DNA of 7,456 nucleotides from positions 1 through 7,456 of the forward strand of contig JAEYUH010000161.1 of assembly GCA_023432725.1 (NCBI GenBank), in the 5' to 3' direction. Under the pieces are notes generated by a model, which made no database searches, was not told the DNA's origin, and saw nothing but the letters and a program-made list of their open reading frames with translations. The first letter of the stretch is position 1, and the number at the start of each line of letters is the position of its first letter. This document shows positions 6,352-7,456 of this stretch, piece by piece. Source of the DNA: Actinomycetes bacterium (lineage in GTDB: Bacteria; Actinomycetota; Actinomycetes; Propionibacteriales; Propionibacteriaceae). The position numbers and the translations under genes were made by a program.

Positions 6352-7228
6352 CCAGAGCGCCGTGCTGGCACGGGCGCGCCGTGCCCTGGTGACCGACTGG
6401 ATCGAGTTCTCGGCGGTGGACGGTCCCGGCAACCGGTTCGTGCTGTTCCTGCAGGGCTGCACCTTCGACTGCCTGGCCTGCCACAACCCGTACACCATCA
6501 ACCCGTGCATCGACTGCCTTGAGTGCGTGGCGACCTGCAGCTCGGGTGCCCTCGGGGTGGACGCCGACGGCCGGATCACCTGGGACCAGGCGCGATGCAG
6601 CGGCACCGACGCGTGCCTGGCCACCTGTCGCTACGACTCCACCCCGAAGGCTCGCCGGTTCGAGGTCGAGGAGGCCCTGACGCTGATCCGCCCGTCCGCG
6701 CCGTTCCTGTCCGGAATCACCGTCTCGGGCGGGGAGGCCACCCGTCAGGCGGTCTTCCTTCGCGAGCTCTTCCTCGCCGTCAAGGCCGACCCCGAGCTTC
6801 GCGGCCTGACCTGCTTCGTCGACACCAACGGCGACGTCAACGCCCCGATCTGGGACGTCGTCCTCGGCCCGGTCATGGACGCCGCGATGGTCGACCTGAA
6901 GTGCCTGGACAACGACATCCACCGTCTGCTCACCGGCGTCGACAACACCAAGGTGCTGGCGACGATCCGCAACCTGGCCCGGCGCGGGAAGCTGTACGAG
7001 GTGCGGCTGCTGATGCTGCCGGGCCACAACGACGCCGACGCCCTGGTCAGCCGGACCGGGGCCTGGCTGGCGGGGGTGGACCCGCGGCTGCGGGTGAAGG
7101 TGATCGGCTACCGCCACCACGGTGTCCGTCCGAGCCCCGTCCCGCTGGTGGAGCCGACGCCCGAGCAGCTGGCCCACTACCGCGACCTGCTCGCCGCCGA
7201 GGGCGACTTCGAGCTCGTCCTGGTCTGA
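6344..7228 (+). CDS. yjjW: YjjW-family glycyl radical enzyme activase (radical SAM)
   Basis: A cytoplasmic radical-SAM activase (294 residues; E. coli YjjW is about 287). It uses S-adenosylmethionine and a [4Fe-4S] cluster to abstract hydrogen from Gly465 of the YjjI protein. FSAVDGPGNRFVLFLQGC (22-39) leads into the radical-SAM motif C39-X3-C43-X2-C46. This is followed by a ferredoxin-like insert: C55-X2-C58-X2-C61-X3-C65 is a complete four-Cys motif, while the second reads C85..T88..C91-X3-C95, with Thr at the place of the usual second Cys. VSGGEA (128-133) is the GGE motif for SAM binding, and DTNG (160-163), MVDLKCLD (182-189) and LLMLPGHND (222-230) are activase-like segments. The GTG at 6344 overlaps the yjjI stop by 8 nt without a clear Shine-Dalgarno, so translation is probably coupled. 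GTG codons at 6362 and 6389 are alternative starts; nothing conserved lies before about residue 18, so the N-terminus is uncertain. Confidence 0.93.
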   Translation: MADQSAVLARARRALVTDWIEFSAVDGPGNRFVLFLQGCTFDCLACHNPYTINPCIDCLECVATCSSGALGVDADGRITWDQARCSGTDACLATCRYDSTPKARRFEVEEALTLIRPSAPFLSGITVSGGEATRQAVFLRELFLAVKADPELRGLTCFVDTNGDVNAPIWDVVLGPVMDAAMVDLKCLDNDIHRLLTGVDNTKVLATIRNLARRGKLYEVRLLMLPGHNDADALVSRTGAWLAGVDPRLRVKVIGYRHHGVRPSPVPLVEPTPEQLAHYRDLLAAEGDFELVLV

Positions 7229-7234
7229 GCCCGT

Positions 7235-7335
7235 CCACCTTCTGCCAGATAGCCGCGCCGGCCGACAGCTACGTCAGCCAGGCCACGCAGGTGACAGAAG
7301 TTGGCGGGACGAGGTCCGTCCCCGGCAGAAGTGGG
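7235..7335. repeat. Three copies of a CAGAAG-centred motif between convergent genes
   Basis: CCACCTTCTGCCA (7235-7247) is inverted relative to TGACAGAAGTTGG (7292-7304), with 11 of 13 positions complementary. A third, direct copy is GGCAGAAGTGGG (7324-7335). The first two could fold as a stem around a 44-nt loop that contains further short dyads. There is no U-tract in either direction. It may serve as a bidirectional transcription end, or be a small dispersed intergenic repeat. Nothing coding is seen here. Confidence 0.5.
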
Positions 7336-7336
7336 A

Positions 7337-7456
7337 TCAGCCGATCGGGGGGCCCTGGGGTTCGGGGACGGGTGTGCGGTCACCCGCCCTGGCGGCCAGG
7401 TCGGCGTAGAACGCGGCGAGGATCTGCTCGGCGGCCTCGAGGGCGGAGAGCTCGCC
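7337..7456 (-). CDS. C-terminal 39 codons of an unidentified protein, 5' end outside window
   Basis: Read leftward from the right edge, the minus strand is open for 39 codons and ends at TGA (7339-7337). The peptide starts GELSALEAAEQILAAFYADL, an Ala/Leu/Glu-rich probable helix, and ends in a Pro-rich tail (PVPEPQGPPIG). Third codon positions are nearly all G or C, and the frame stops cleanly before the repeat-bearing gap, so a real gene is likely. The family cannot be identified from this fragment. It converges on yjjW with a 108-nt gap, so it is not part of that operon. Confidence 0.55.
   Translation of the reverse strand, partial: GELSALEAAEQILAAFYADLAARAGDRTPVPEPQGPPIG

Noticed and set aside
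4921..6624. Minus-strand open frame (567 codons) opposite yjjI and the start of yjjW
   Set aside because: It spans two recognised genes on the other strand, is rich in Val/Gln/Arg/His/Glu without domains, and crosses a gene boundary.
6314..7177. Minus-strand open frame (287 codons) opposite yjjW
   Set aside because: Composition and position mark it as an antisense shadow of the radical-SAM gene with its clear Cys motifs.

Overview
The window looks like part of a high-G+C actinobacterial chromosome. The sequence is roughly two-thirds G+C by eye, third codon positions are almost all G or C, two GTG starts are well supported by an SD or promoter (a third is tentative), and one promoter has the TANNNT / leaderless form common in Actinobacteria. 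The species cannot be fixed from this window. The glycyl-radical enzyme pair implies that the organism grows anaerobically or micro-aerobically at least some of the time, because such enzymes are destroyed by oxygen.

Layout. Positions 1-4599 (minus strand) hold a four-gene ABC importer operon of the BMP/PnrA (nucleoside) class. In order of transcription it has a lipoprotein substrate receptor (4599-3520), a double-domain ATPase (3374-1794), a first permease (1797-682) and a second permease (685 to beyond the left edge). The last three genes are joined by 4-nt ATGA stop/start overlaps. A 145-nt gap after the receptor gene holds three separate perfect inverted repeats, probably a leaky terminator or processing region that keeps receptor mRNA above that of the transporter core. 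Positions 4600-4797 are a divergent control region. Positions 4798-7228 (plus strand) hold two overlapping genes: a YjjI-family glycyl radical enzyme and its YjjW-family radical-SAM activase. Positions 7229-7336 are a convergent intergenic region with three copies of a CAGAAG-containing motif. Positions 7337-7456 carry the last 39 codons of an unidentified minus-strand gene that enters from the right.

How the parts fit. The transporter family imports nucleosides. The reaction catalysed by YjjI is not known to me. In Escherichia coli, yjjI-yjjW lies next to the deoCABD deoxyribonucleoside catabolic operon and is transcribed away from it. Here the same pair lies next to a nucleoside-type importer, again divergently. 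A recurring link between this orphan radical enzyme and nucleoside salvage is the most interesting signal in the window. The inference is that YjjI acts on a nucleoside, (deoxy)ribose or a downstream product under anaerobic conditions.
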